From the NCBI GenBank assembly GCA_900316415.1, contig ONCV01000008.1:1-64000 (forward strand): 64,000 bases of DNA, in the 5' to 3' direction. Position numbers and translations under genes: made by a program. The DNA comes from an uncultured Eubacteriales bacterium (GTDB lineage Bacteria > Bacillota > Clostridia > Christensenellales > Aristaeellaceae). The notes beneath the pieces are model-generated. The model saw nothing but the letters and a program-made list of their open reading frames with translations. It made no database searches and was not told the origin of the DNA. Below, piece after piece: positions 16,648 to 24,402 of this stretch (position 1 is its first letter; each line of letters starts with the position of its first letter).

Positions 16648-17604
16648 ATGGACAGAATCGCGGTTTTGATTCCCTGCTATAACGAGGCGCGGACCATCGG
16701 AAAGGTGGTCTCCGATTTCCGCGCCGTCCTGCCGGAGGCGGCCGTCTATGTGTATGACAACAATTCCACCGACGGCACGGCGGAGATTGCGGCCGCGGCC
16801 GGGGCGATTGTCCGCCATGAGTATCAGCAGGGAAAGGGCAACGTGATCCGCCGGATGTTCCGCGAGATCGACGCGGAATGCTATGTCATGACGGACGGCG
16901 ACGACACCTATCCCGCCGAAAGCGCGCCGGAGATGGTCCGGCTGGTGCTGGAACGCCAGGCGGACATGGTGGTGGGGGACCGCCTTTCCTCCACGTATTA
17001 TGAGGAGAACAAGCGCCCCTTCCACAATCTGGGAAACCGGATCGTCCGCGGCAGCATCAACGCGCTGTTTCACAGCGAAATCAAGGACATCATGACCGGG
17101 TACCGCGCCTTCAGCCTGAATTTTGTCAAAACGTTCCCGGTGCTTTCCCGGGGCTTCGAGATCGAAACGGAGATGAGCATCCACGCCATCGACAAAAACA
17201 TGGCGGTGCAGAACGTCGTCATTGACTACCGGGATCGGCCGGAGGGCAGCGTTTCCAAGCTGAGCACCTTTTCGGACGGGTTTCGGGTGCTCCGGACGAT
17301 TCTCCGGCTCTTCCGGACCTATCGGCCCCTGCGCTATTTCGGCTTGATCGCCCTGCTGCTGGCCGCGGTCTCCCTGGCCTTCTTCATCCCGGTTCTGATC
17401 GATTTCATGCGCACGGGAAAGGTGGACCGGTTCCCGACGCTGATCGTCTGCGGCTTCGCCGTCATCGCCGCGATTCAGTCCCTCTTCACGGGGCTGATGC
17501 TCCAGAACATGGTGCAGAAAAACCGGCAGGATTTCGAGATGCGCCTGCTGGCCGTGCGGCGGGAGACCGCCTCCCGGAGCACGGACGCGCCGGATCCGGA
17601 CTGA
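16648..17604 (+). CDS. GT2 glycosyltransferase, DPM1-like, membrane anchored
   Basis: This 318-residue enzyme transfers a sugar from a nucleotide sugar, probably to a lipid carrier or a cell-envelope glycan. The GT-A domain fills residues 1-220, with IPCYNEARTIG at the start, DNNSTDGT (38-45) and the metal-binding DGDD at 83-86. Two membrane segments follow (about 233-257 and 264-291). This layout resembles polyprenyl-phosphate sugar synthases and wall teichoic or polysaccharide GT2 enzymes. The start at 16648 is chosen because GGCGGAGG lies 4 bases upstream. The gene is monocistronic: its own promoter upstream and a hairpin terminator 16 bases after the stop. Confidence 0.87.
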   Translation: MDRIAVLIPCYNEARTIGKVVSDFRAVLPEAAVYVYDNNSTDGTAEIAAAAGAIVRHEYQQGKGNVIRRMFREIDAECYVMTDGDDTYPAESAPEMVRLVLERQADMVVGDRLSSTYYEENKRPFHNLGNRIVRGSINALFHSEIKDIMTGYRAFSLNFVKTFPVLSRGFEIETEMSIHAIDKNMAVQNVVIDYRDRPEGSVSKLSTFSDGFRVLRTILRLFRTYRPLRYFGLIALLLAAVSLAFFIPVLIDFMRTGKVDRFPTLIVCGFAVIAAIQSLFTGLMLQNMVQKNRQDFEMRLLAVRRETASRSTDAPDPD

Positions 17605-17619
17605 AGGGCCTGCACAGAA

Positions 17620-17650
17620 AGGCAGACCGCCGAAGCGGCCTGCCTTTTTT
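17620..17650 (+). terminator. terminator of the GT2 gene
   Basis: AGGCAG-A-CCGC, loop CGAA, GCGG-C-CTGCC, then six T residues. Confidence 0.85.
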
Positions 17651-17739
17651 ATCCGGAACCGTCCTCCCGGGGGATGGGATCGCTGCCGGCGCGGTCCGAA
17701 GAAGGGTCACCGGCAGGGCGATCCGTTTTCTTCTGTCAT

Positions 17740-17768
17740 AAAAAAAGAGGGACCGCGCGGCCCGGTCT
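17740..17768 (-). terminator. probable terminator after the small secreted protein gene
   Basis: Minus strand GACCG, loop GGCCGCG, CGGTC, then CCTCTTTTTTT. The stem is short, but the T-run is good and it lies 35-60 bases after the stop. Confidence 0.5.
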
Positions 17769-17802
17769 GCCCGGCGCCCGATCCCCCGTTTTGCCTTATT
17801 CC

Positions 17803-18363
17803 TTATTCCGCAATGGGAGCAAATTCCACATCGGTCAGGAACTGAATCATGGCCTGGATGTCTTCCTCGCTCACGCCGCCTTCTTCCTCCGTGCCGGGGA
17901 AGAGATCCACTTCGATCTCGTGGCTCTTGTAGATGGTGTACACAGCCGCCATGGCGCCGTCCGCGGTCCGGGCGATCAGCAGGGGGGTGCCCAGGCCGGT
18001 CGCGGCATCCTCAAAGGTGATGTCGCCTTCGTCCAGCTCCGCCACGGTGTAGAAGTCTTCCTTCACGGCCGCCATGTCGTCTTCCGTCGCGTCGGCCAGG
18101 GTTTCCACGCCGTCCCACGCATCGCTGAAGGCCATGGTCAGCAGGATTTGCGGCTTGGTAGCATCCTCGGACGCGAAAGCGGCGGCATACATCATTTCGG
18201 TGTCGGTCAGCACCTGCATCTCATAGTCTTCCGGCAGCTTGTCGTAGGTCACGGTGAACGCACCCAGCATGGTAATGGTTTCCTTTTCCGCGGTCTCCGC
18301 GAAGGCGGAAACGCAGCCCAGCAGCAGCATCAGGCTCAGCGCCAGCGCAATGATTTTCTTCAT
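17803..18363 (-). CDS. secreted acidic protein, 186 aa, function unknown
   Basis: A Sec signal peptide covers about residues 1-22 (ending SAFA before ETAEKE). The mature protein is strongly acidic, with many Glu and Asp and no Cys, and no domain I can name. A lipobox-like LLGC ends at Cys 17, but the AFA site after it makes SPase I cleavage more likely. The start follows AAAGAGGAGGACTGCTGAAG. It begins 35 bases after the SH3b gene stop, so the two secreted proteins are probably one operon. It may be an extracellular accessory protein; nothing in the sequence shows an activity. Confidence 0.75.
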   Translation of the reverse strand: MKKIIALALSLMLLLGCVSAFAETAEKETITMLGAFTVTYDKLPEDYEMQVLTDTEMMYAAAFASEDATKPQILLTMAFSDAWDGVETLADATEDDMAAVKEDFYTVAELDEGDITFEDAATGLGTPLLIARTADGAMAAVYTIYKSHEIEVDLFPGTEEEGGVSEEDIQAMIQFLTDVEFAPIAE

Positions 18364-18398
18364 CTTCAGCAGTCCTCCTCTTTCTCTCTCGGGTTCCG

Positions 18399-18986
18399 TT
18401 ACTGATCCACGTATGCCACGTTCACGAAGCCCACGATGTTGTTGGCGGAATCATAGACCTGATACCACTTGTCCATTTCCGCCAGCACCTGCACCCGGGT
18501 TCCGGCAGGATACGCGCGCAGCAGCGTCGCCTGCTTGCTGGGAGCCCAGCGGACGTTCGCCATGCCCTTGCTGCTCTGGGTCGCCTTCAGGGTCACCTCA
18601 TAGGGGATGACCAGCTTCGCATTGCTGAAGAGGGTGTTGTAGCTGTCCTGCGGCGTGACGGCGGGCGTGGTTTCTTCCTTCTTCGGCGGCACATAGGGGC
18701 CCGGATAGGTGCCGGTGGTCAGGCTCTTCATCACAAAGCCGGGAACGCTGCCCCAGACGATTTCGCACCAGCCGTCGCCCACGTCGTGATCAATCGGGAC
18801 TTCCTGGCCATAGGGGATGGATCCGATCTTTTCATAGTTCTTGCCGGGGCCGGAACGGACGTTCAGCGGCTTGCCGTTTTCGCAGTGGGAATATACGATA
18901 TAGATCGCGGAAGCAGACGTCGTAAAGGCAAACATGGTCATGAGCAGAACCACGACCGCAATCAGGGAGAGGATCCGTTTGTTCAT
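18399..18986 (-). CDS. secreted protein with two bacterial SH3 domains
   Basis: The signal peptide ends near residue 27 (SASA before IYIVYS). Two SH3b repeats follow: about 35-90 (KPLNVRSGPGKNYEKIGSI is typical) and about 130-195 (MANVRWAPSKQATLLRAYPA), joined by a Pro/Thr-rich linker. SH3b domains usually bind peptidoglycan peptides, so the protein probably sits at the wall. No hydrolase domain is attached, so it is a binding or scaffold protein rather than an autolysin by itself. The ribosome site is GAAGGAGG. A hairpin terminator of the upstream STAS gene lies 36 bases before the start. Confidence 0.85.
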   Translation of the reverse strand: MNKRILSLIAVVVLLMTMFAFTTSASAIYIVYSHCENGKPLNVRSGPGKNYEKIGSIPYGQEVPIDHDVGDGWCEIVWGSVPGFVMKSLTTGTYPGPYVPPKKEETTPAVTPQDSYNTLFSNAKLVIPYEVTLKATQSSKGMANVRWAPSKQATLLRAYPAGTRVQVLAEMDKWYQVYDSANNIVGFVNVAYVDQ

Positions 18987-19021
18987 AAGTGATAGCCTCC
19001 TTCAATCAATGAAAATAAGTC

Positions 19022-19051
19022 AAAAGCAATTCTTTTCGGAATTGCTTTTTT
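19022..19051 (-). terminator. terminator of the STAS/ATPase gene pair
   Basis: AAAAGCAATTC, loop, GAATTGCTTTT forms a 9-11 base stem. Minus-strand transcription continues into TTTTGACTTATTTT. The plus strand also has a six-T run. Confidence 0.7.
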
Positions 19052-19125
19052 CATTCTCTTCCCGCCCTTCGGCGGCGGAACGGCGCGCCGGGCGGCCGCT
19101 GTTCCGAAGGGAGATCGCCGGATCC

Positions 19126-19422
19126 TTAGGAGACCCGGATCACGTCCGTCAGGCCGGTAATCTCGAAAACTTCCTTCACCACGGAATTGCAGTGAGTTGC
19201 CTCCGTGATGCCTCCCATGGCAATGCTCCGGTGCGCCATAAGCACCACCCGCAGCCCCGCGGAGGAAATATACTGCAGGTCGCTGAAGTCCAGGATCAGA
19301 TGGTCAATCTCCTTCAGCTGGGGAATCAGCTTCTCCTGCAGTTCCGGAGCGGTGGCGGTGTCCAGCCGGCCCTCCACCTTGACCGTCAGCTCTTTTCCAT
19401 TCTGCGTCATTTCACACTTCAT
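19126..19422 (-). CDS. STAS-domain anti-sigma factor antagonist
   Basis: This 98-residue single-domain protein resembles RsbV/SpoIIAA, which switch between phosphorylated and free forms to release partners from anti-sigma kinases. The segment EGRLDTATAPEL at 18-28 and LDFSDLQYISSAGLRVV (44-60) are the family core. The phospho-acceptor is expected among Ser 53/54. The gene starts 17 bases after the degenerate ATPase gene, in the usual partner arrangement. No sigma factor gene is present next to it. A regulatory role is therefore likely, but the controlled process is unknown. Confidence 0.88.
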   Translation of the reverse strand: MKCEMTQNGKELTVKVEGRLDTATAPELQEKLIPQLKEIDHLILDFSDLQYISSAGLRVVLMAHRSIAMGGITEATHCNSVVKEVFEITGLTDVIRVS

Positions 19423-19439
19423 GTCTCTTTCCTCCCCGC

Positions 19440-19976
19440 TTATTTCGCCGCGCCAAAGCGCTTGCTGACCGTAATCTCCACCGTGCCGCGCTGCACGCCG
19501 ATCTTCACCTCGTCCGCCATCCGCTTCAGGATGGAGCGCTCATACCCGTCCCACTCCGGCTCCTCCAGGACGCCGAAGGGCAGGTCCGCCAGAATATCGG
19601 TGGGAAGCGAAACGGTTTCCGGATCCGCGGCCATCGCTTCCTCGAACCTGTCCCGGATCTTTCCGAGGAAGGTCTTCGCCGCCTCGTTTTTCCGGGAAGT
19701 GGAGGAGGCGATCAGCTCCGCGCGCTTCTGCCGGTCCAGCACGGCCTGGGTGGCCATATGCATCACGGCCACGCCGTCTTCCATTTCAATCCAGAAGGAG
19801 GCCTCCATCTCGCCCGTCACACTGCGGGCCAGGCTGAGCATCTCCTCCGTCAGCACCTGCAGCTGAACCGCTTCGGCCGCGCTGATTCCCTCGTAGGCAG
19901 CGACCTTGCGGGTCTGCTCCACCGCGCTTTCAAATCCCTTTCCGGAATTGTCAATATGAACCGTATCAGATCTCAT
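19440..19976 (-). CDS. degenerate anti-sigma-type (HATPase-like) protein
   Basis: This 178-residue cytoplasmic protein has the helix around VLTEEMLSLARS (about 46-57) that aligns with the N-box of RsbW-like kinases, but the expected Asn is missing. The glycine-rich ATP boxes are not recognisable. The middle (about 95-150) is Lys/Glu-rich and the C-terminal strand ends EITVSKRF as in GHKL domains. It may bind its STAS partner without kinase activity. Its partner is the downstream STAS gene and its promoter is near consensus. Identification as an HATPase relative is an inference from the motif, the length and the partner. Confidence 0.6.
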   Translation of the reverse strand: MRSDTVHIDNSGKGFESAVEQTRKVAAYEGISAAEAVQLQVLTEEMLSLARSVTGEMEASFWIEMEDGVAVMHMATQAVLDRQKRAELIASSTSRKNEAAKTFLGKIRDRFEEAMAADPETVSLPTDILADLPFGVLEEPEWDGYERSILKRMADEVKIGVQRGTVEITVSKRFGAAK

Positions 19977-20008
19977 CGCGCATTTCCTCCTTATTGATTG
20001 TTGCTTCC

Positions 20009-20036
20009 ATTATAAAACCCCGCGCCAGATTGTCAA
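20009..20036 (-). promoter_or_regulatory. strong promoter of the STAS/ATPase pair
   Basis: Minus strand: TTGACA (20036-20031), 16-base spacer, TATAAT (20014-20009). Both boxes match consensus fully. The start codon is 33 bases downstream. Confidence 0.85.
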
Positions 20037-20051
20037 GCGCGTTTTTCATTT

Positions 20052-20094
20052 CTCCTGGTTCGCGGTTTGTTTTTCACTCCTCCTGGTTCGCGGT
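20052..20094. repeat. 28-bp tandem duplication over a stop codon
   Basis: The 15-base unit CTCCTGGTTCGCGGT occurs at 20052-20066 and 20080-20094, with a 28-base period. On the minus strand the copy at 20094-20067 is the native 3' end of the glycosidase gene, including its TGA. The second copy lies in the intergenic gap and repeats the codons and a TGA with small changes. Confidence 0.7.
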
Positions 20095-21258
20095 ATTTCC
20101 GATGCCGATCAGGGAGGTCACCGTCCGGACGAAGGATTTCCGCCGGTAGGTCGCCAGCTTGTTCAGCATCCGTCCCCGGAACACCAGGGCCATCGTATTG
20201 CCGCCGTCCAGGTTCAGCGCCTGCCGCACGCCCCGCTGCTTCATGGTTTCCGCCACCCGCTGCAGCGTGGTTCCCCTGCTTTCGGAGGTCCGGCCCTGGA
20301 AGGAAAGCAGCAGGTAATGCCCGGGCTCGATCATGCCCAGGGCGTGCCGCGGCTCCACGCTGCGGTAATAGGAATAGAGCATTTCGTTGATTTCCCCGTC
20401 CCGCAGCAGGATCGGGCCGAAGCTGAACACGTTGACCGCTCCCCGGGCCAGCAGCTCCTCCGCGGTTATCTCGCAGCATTCAAAAACCTCCGCGGAGCCG
20501 TCCGGATACAGGGCCATCATATCCAGATTGGGAAGATGATGCCCCTCCTTCCGATAGGTGTCCCGGCTGATGATCTCCCCGTTCCGGATAATGATGCCCA
20601 CCGTCTCCCGCTTGGCCATCCGGGTGGCGAAAAAATCATCGGAGAAGCCCAGCACAAACTGTTCCTGGCGGGCGATCACATACGGATACTGAAACTTCTT
20701 TCCGGGGTGTTCGGGATCCGTCTGCACCGTGCGGAAGGCCTCCCCGTTCCGCATGCGGATATCCGTTTCAAACCAGACCAGGGGAATGGAGGGCTCCGTC
20801 ATGCGGGTCACGGTGATCTGCAGATCCCGCCCCAGATAGACCCACCTTCCGTTTTCATCGTCCTCCCGGAAATACTCCCCGTCCTCCGCCAGAAACCCCC
20901 GGGCATCCCGGGCCGGTTCCTCCTTCCCCGCCGGCAGGGGGGCGGGCGTGCTCAGCGGGGGCAGGGTGGGATACGGCATCCGGACCGCGCCGTCCGAAAA
21001 CAGCGCCTCCCGGGTGGCCCCGTCCAGGGTCCCCGTGGCCGGCAGCCCGTTTCTCCGCTGAAATTCCCGGAGGGAAACGGCCGTCTTCTCCGTGAAGGTT
21101 TTGGTCAGCTTTCCCTTCTCGATATAGCCCAGGGTCTGCAGCCGCTGCTTCATGGCCAGGACCTCCTGCCCCTTGTCCCCGACCTGAAGCGCGCCCTCGG
21201 AAAGGGCGCCGCCCACCAGCAGCAGGATCGCCGTGACCCATGCCAGAAATCTTCTCAT
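20074..21258 (-). CDS. secreted phosphodiester glycosidase with peptidoglycan-binding domain
   Basis: The signal peptide ends near residue 20. A PG_binding_1 domain follows (about 24-85; VGDKGQEVLAMKQRLQTLGY is typical). The C-terminal two-thirds is an NAGPA-like domain (PF09992 type), with VGIIIRNGEII, the later SFGPILLRDG and QALNLDGGNTMALVFRG. Family members hydrolyse GlcNAc-phosphodiester or related glycan bonds in envelope polymers. The start overlaps the CapA stop by 4 bases (ATGA), so translation is coupled. It would act at the cell surface. A 28-bp duplication covers its stop codon. Confidence 0.87.
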   Translation of the reverse strand: MRRFLAWVTAILLLVGGALSEGALQVGDKGQEVLAMKQRLQTLGYIEKGKLTKTFTEKTAVSLREFQRRNGLPATGTLDGATREALFSDGAVRMPYPTLPPLSTPAPLPAGKEEPARDARGFLAEDGEYFREDDENGRWVYLGRDLQITVTRMTEPSIPLVWFETDIRMRNGEAFRTVQTDPEHPGKKFQYPYVIARQEQFVLGFSDDFFATRMAKRETVGIIIRNGEIISRDTYRKEGHHLPNLDMMALYPDGSAEVFECCEITAEELLARGAVNVFSFGPILLRDGEINEMLYSYYRSVEPRHALGMIEPGHYLLLSFQGRTSESRGTTLQRVAETMKQRGVRQALNLDGGNTMALVFRGRMLNKLATYRRKSFVRTVTSLIGIGNTANQEE

Positions 21259-22430
21259 GTCCGTCCCCCGTCTCCTTCCTCCGCGCCGTCCGGGGCCGGC
21301 GCGTCCGTCCCGGCCGTCCCCGCCTGGGGCGAAGGATCCAGGCCGGTGGAATCCTTCATCTTCCGAAAGACCCTTTCCGCGTCCTTCCCCGTCAGGAAGC
21401 GGGGCGAATAGTTGTTGTAATGCGGATCGCTGGTGATCGAGAGGGGATAGAACCGGAGCCGCACCTCCTGCAGCCGGCTTTCCTCAAAGATCATCTCCGC
21501 CTGCACCGCCAGCGCGTCCGAGTCCTTCGCGCGGGTGGTGCCGCCGAAGGAGCAGTTTCCCAGGCTGTAAACCACCGGCACCCCGTCGATCACCTCGTAC
21601 CCCTGCACCACATGGGGATGGTGTCCGATCACCAGGTCCGTACCGCAGGCAATCGCCCGGCGGGCAATCATCCGCTGATTCCGGTCCGGCTCATAGCTGT
21701 ATTCCGTCCCCGCGTGCATCACCGTGATCACCGCGGCGCAGCCCATGCTCCGCAGCGCCTCCATCTGGCGCTGATACCGCGTGTACCGGTTCCCGCTCAG
21801 GGAAAAGGAGACCCCGATAAAGCCGATTTTCAGTCCCTCTCCGTTCGACCAGACCGCCGTGTCCCCGGTGCCGAACCAGCCGATCCCCGCCCGCTCCAGC
21901 GCCGAGATCGTATCCGCGTATCCCTCTTCCCCATAGTCATGGGAGTGATTGTTGGCCAGCGTCACCCCGTCGATTCCCCCGGAGGTCAGGATCTCCGTGA
22001 AGGCGGTCGGTCCGCTGAAGTTGTACTTTTTCTCCACTTTCTTCAGGGTCCGGTCCGTCAGCACGCCCTCCAGGTTCGCCACGGTCAGGTCGTCCGTCCC
22101 CGTCAGCTCCTTCAGGTACCGCATCGGAAACGCGGTTCCGTTCTCCTGGATCCGCCGCAGATAGCCCAGGGAACTCTTCCGCGATTTTTCCTCCCCGCCC
22201 AGGGTGCAGTCCCCCAGGAAGGTGGCGGTGACGTTTCCGCTGAATTCATCCACCAGAAATCCGGTGTCCGCGGGGGGCTCTCCCCCCCGCAGCGTCGTCC
22301 ATTCGCCCTGCGCATGGGCAAAAATGAAAAGCAGGACCAGCAGGAGTGCTCCCCCGCGGCCCGCCCTCCGCGCTCCGCCGCCGGCGATTCCCCGGCGCGG
22401 CCCGAAGGTGGATTTCTCTTCTCTCCTCAT
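21255..22430 (-). CDS. CapA-family metallophosphatase-like protein
   Basis: This 391-residue protein has an N-terminal membrane anchor (about 27-40) and then the PGA_cap fold. Conserved metal-site motifs are FLGDCTLGG, ANLEGVL, ANNHSHDYGEEG, MHAGTEYSYEP and IGHHPHVVQGYE. CapA proteins take part in poly-gamma-glutamate or capsular polymer export and attachment, and some are surface phosphatases. The C-terminal ~35 residues are low-complexity Pro/Gly/Asp-rich. It overlaps both neighbours by 4 bases, linking exporter, CapA and glycosidase in one coupled operon. The polymer is unknown; no PgsB/C genes are near. Confidence 0.88.
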   Translation of the reverse strand: MRREEKSTFGPRRGIAGGGARRAGRGGALLLVLLFIFAHAQGEWTTLRGGEPPADTGFLVDEFSGNVTATFLGDCTLGGEEKSRKSSLGYLRRIQENGTAFPMRYLKELTGTDDLTVANLEGVLTDRTLKKVEKKYNFSGPTAFTEILTSGGIDGVTLANNHSHDYGEEGYADTISALERAGIGWFGTGDTAVWSNGEGLKIGFIGVSFSLSGNRYTRYQRQMEALRSMGCAAVITVMHAGTEYSYEPDRNQRMIARRAIACGTDLVIGHHPHVVQGYEVIDGVPVVYSLGNCSFGGTTRAKDSDALAVQAEMIFEESRLQEVRLRFYPLSITSDPHYNNYSPRFLTGKDAERVFRKMKDSTGLDPSPQAGTAGTDAPAPDGAEEGDGGRT

Positions 22431-24346
22431 GCTTTCTTTTCCGGAGGCGTCCTTCCGGACGTCTCCCCGCTCTCCTCCCGGGGCGTCTTCTCCCGCTCCT
22501 CCGGAGCGTCCTCCGCGCCCTTGAACTGCGTTTCATACAGCTCCTGATAGGTTCCGCCGGCGTGCACCAGCTCCGCGTGCGTTCCCCGCTCCACGATCTC
22601 TCCGTCCCGGACCACAAGGATCTCATCCGCCGCCAGGATCGTGCTGAGCCGGTGGGCGATCAGGATGGAGGTCCGCTCCTCGATCAGCGGATTGATGGCG
22701 GCCTGAATCGCCGCCTCGGAAATGGAATCCAGGGCCGAGGTGGCCTCGTCGAAGATCAGCAGCGCCGGATCCTTCAGCAGCACCCGGGCGATGGAAATCC
22801 GCTGCTTTTCGCCGCCGGAAAGCTTGAGCCCCCGGTTCCCGACCTCGGTGTCCAGCCCCTCCGGCTGCCGCTGGATAAAATCGTAGATATTGGCCTTCCG
22901 GCAGGCCTGGATCATCTCCTCCTCCGTCGCGTCCGGCTTCGCGTACAGCAGGTTTTCCCGGATCGTTCCGTTGAAGAGGTAGGTTTCCTGCGTCACCACC
23001 CCGATCTCCTCCCGCAGGGAGTGAAGCGTCAGGTCCCGCACATCCGTTCCGTCGAAGGTCACCCTGCCCTCCGTCGGATCCCAGAGCCGGGGAATCAGGT
23101 TCACGATGGTGCTCTTGCCGCTTCCGCTGGGACCGACGATGGCGACGCAGTCCCCGCTGTGCAGGGTGAAGCGGATGTTCTTCAGCGTCAGCTTCTCCCC
23201 GTCATAGGAGAAGCTGACATCCTCGAAGGCGATCTCGCCCTTCGCGTTCGTCAGTTCCTTCGCGTCCGGCCGATCGTCGATTTCCGGCTTCATGTCATAG
23301 TATTCAAAGATCCGGGTGAACATGGCCATGGACCGGATCCATTCCACCTGCATGTTCAGCAGGCTGTTCACCGGGCCGTACATGCGGCCCAGCAGCGCCA
23401 CCAGCACCGTGATGTCGCCCACGCTCAGGCGGCTGTCATACCGCATGATCAGAATGCCGCCCGCCAGATACAGCAGCATCGGCCCCACCGTCATCAGCGT
23501 GCTGAGCATCGTCAGGAACCACCGGCCCGCCATCCGCTCCCGGATGTTCAGCCGGATCATCCGCCCGTTCGCTTCCTCGTAGCGGGCGTATTCCGCCTTT
23601 TCCCGCCCGAAGAGCTTGACCAGCAGCTGGCCGCTGACGGACAGCGTTTCGTTCAGGATCCCGTTGATCTCATCGTTGCATGCCTGGGCCTCCCCGGCCA
23701 GCTTCCAGCGCTTTTTCCCCGCCAGCCGGGTCGGGAGGACGAAGAGCGGCACCGCCGCCATGCCCACCAGGGCCAGGATCCAGTTCTTCCGGAACATGGC
23801 GACCACGGCCACCGTCAGGGTAATGACGTTGGACAGGATGCTGGTGAAGGTGCCCGTGATCACCGATTCCACGCCGGAGATATCGCTGGTCATCCGCGTG
23901 ATGATGTCCCCCTGATTCGCGGAGGTGAAAAAGCGCTGGGACATCTTCTGCAGGTGCCGGTACATCTGGTTGCGCATGTCGTAGGAGATATGCTGGGCAA
24001 TCCAGTTGTTCAGATAGGTTTCCCCGACGCCGATCAGGTTCCCGGCCAGGTTCAGCGCCAGGGACAGCAGGATCAGCCGGACAAGGGCGGAAAGGCCCCC
24101 GCCGATCCACCCGCCCAGATCCCGGCCGGTCAGCACGTCGATAATATTGCCCGTCAGAATCGAGGGAAGCATGGCGCACACCGACGCAATGGCGATGCAG
24201 ACCAGCACCAGCGCCAGCTGTTTCCAATAGGGTGCCAGATAGGAAAACACCCTGCGCAGCAGCGCGCCGGTAATCTTCGGTGCCTGCTGCTTTTCTTCCT
24301 CGGTCAGAAAGCTGGCCCTTCTTCCCGGACCTCCGGGTCCCGGCAT
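22427..24346 (-). CDS. ABC exporter, fused membrane and ATPase domains
   Basis: This 639-residue half-transporter dimerises to export lipids, drugs or peptides. Residues about 40-330 form six membrane helices (ABC_membrane type) and the rest is the ATPase, with GPSGSGKST, TQETYLFNG Q-loop, LSGGEKQRISIARVLL and LLIFDEATSALD followed by IAHRLST. The N-terminal 15 residues are Gly/Pro-rich. The start at 24346 is chosen because AAAGGAGG lies 8 bases upstream; a longer frame to 24406 runs through the hairpin. It overlaps CapA by 4 bases, so the cargo may be an envelope component handled by the two downstream genes. The C-terminal tail is charged and Lys-rich. Confidence 0.88.
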   Translation of the reverse strand: MPGPGGPGRRASFLTEEEKQQAPKITGALLRRVFSYLAPYWKQLALVLVCIAIASVCAMLPSILTGNIIDVLTGRDLGGWIGGGLSALVRLILLSLALNLAGNLIGVGETYLNNWIAQHISYDMRNQMYRHLQKMSQRFFTSANQGDIITRMTSDISGVESVITGTFTSILSNVITLTVAVVAMFRKNWILALVGMAAVPLFVLPTRLAGKKRWKLAGEAQACNDEINGILNETLSVSGQLLVKLFGREKAEYARYEEANGRMIRLNIRERMAGRWFLTMLSTLMTVGPMLLYLAGGILIMRYDSRLSVGDITVLVALLGRMYGPVNSLLNMQVEWIRSMAMFTRIFEYYDMKPEIDDRPDAKELTNAKGEIAFEDVSFSYDGEKLTLKNIRFTLHSGDCVAIVGPSGSGKSTIVNLIPRLWDPTEGRVTFDGTDVRDLTLHSLREEIGVVTQETYLFNGTIRENLLYAKPDATEEEMIQACRKANIYDFIQRQPEGLDTEVGNRGLKLSGGEKQRISIARVLLKDPALLIFDEATSALDSISEAAIQAAINPLIEERTSILIAHRLSTILAADEILVVRDGEIVERGTHAELVHAGGTYQELYETQFKGAEDAPEEREKTPREESGETSGRTPPEKKA

Positions 24347-24371
24347 CGGCGGATTCCTCCTTTTCAGCTTT

Positions 24372-24399
24372 GGAGCCGCTCCCGCGGGGGAGCGGCTCC
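24372..24399 (-). terminator. strong hairpin between GH3 and ABC exporter genes
   Basis: GGAGCCGCTCCC and GGGAGCGGCTCC are a perfect 12-base inverted repeat with a 4-base loop. There is no T-run, so it may be a weak terminator or an mRNA processing or stability element. Confidence 0.55.
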
Positions 24400-24402
24400 C
24401 GG

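Noticed and set aside
18310-18363. Lipobox LLGC in the 186-aa secreted protein
   Set aside because: A better SPase I site (AFA before ETAEKE) follows directly, and the mature protein has no other lipoprotein features.
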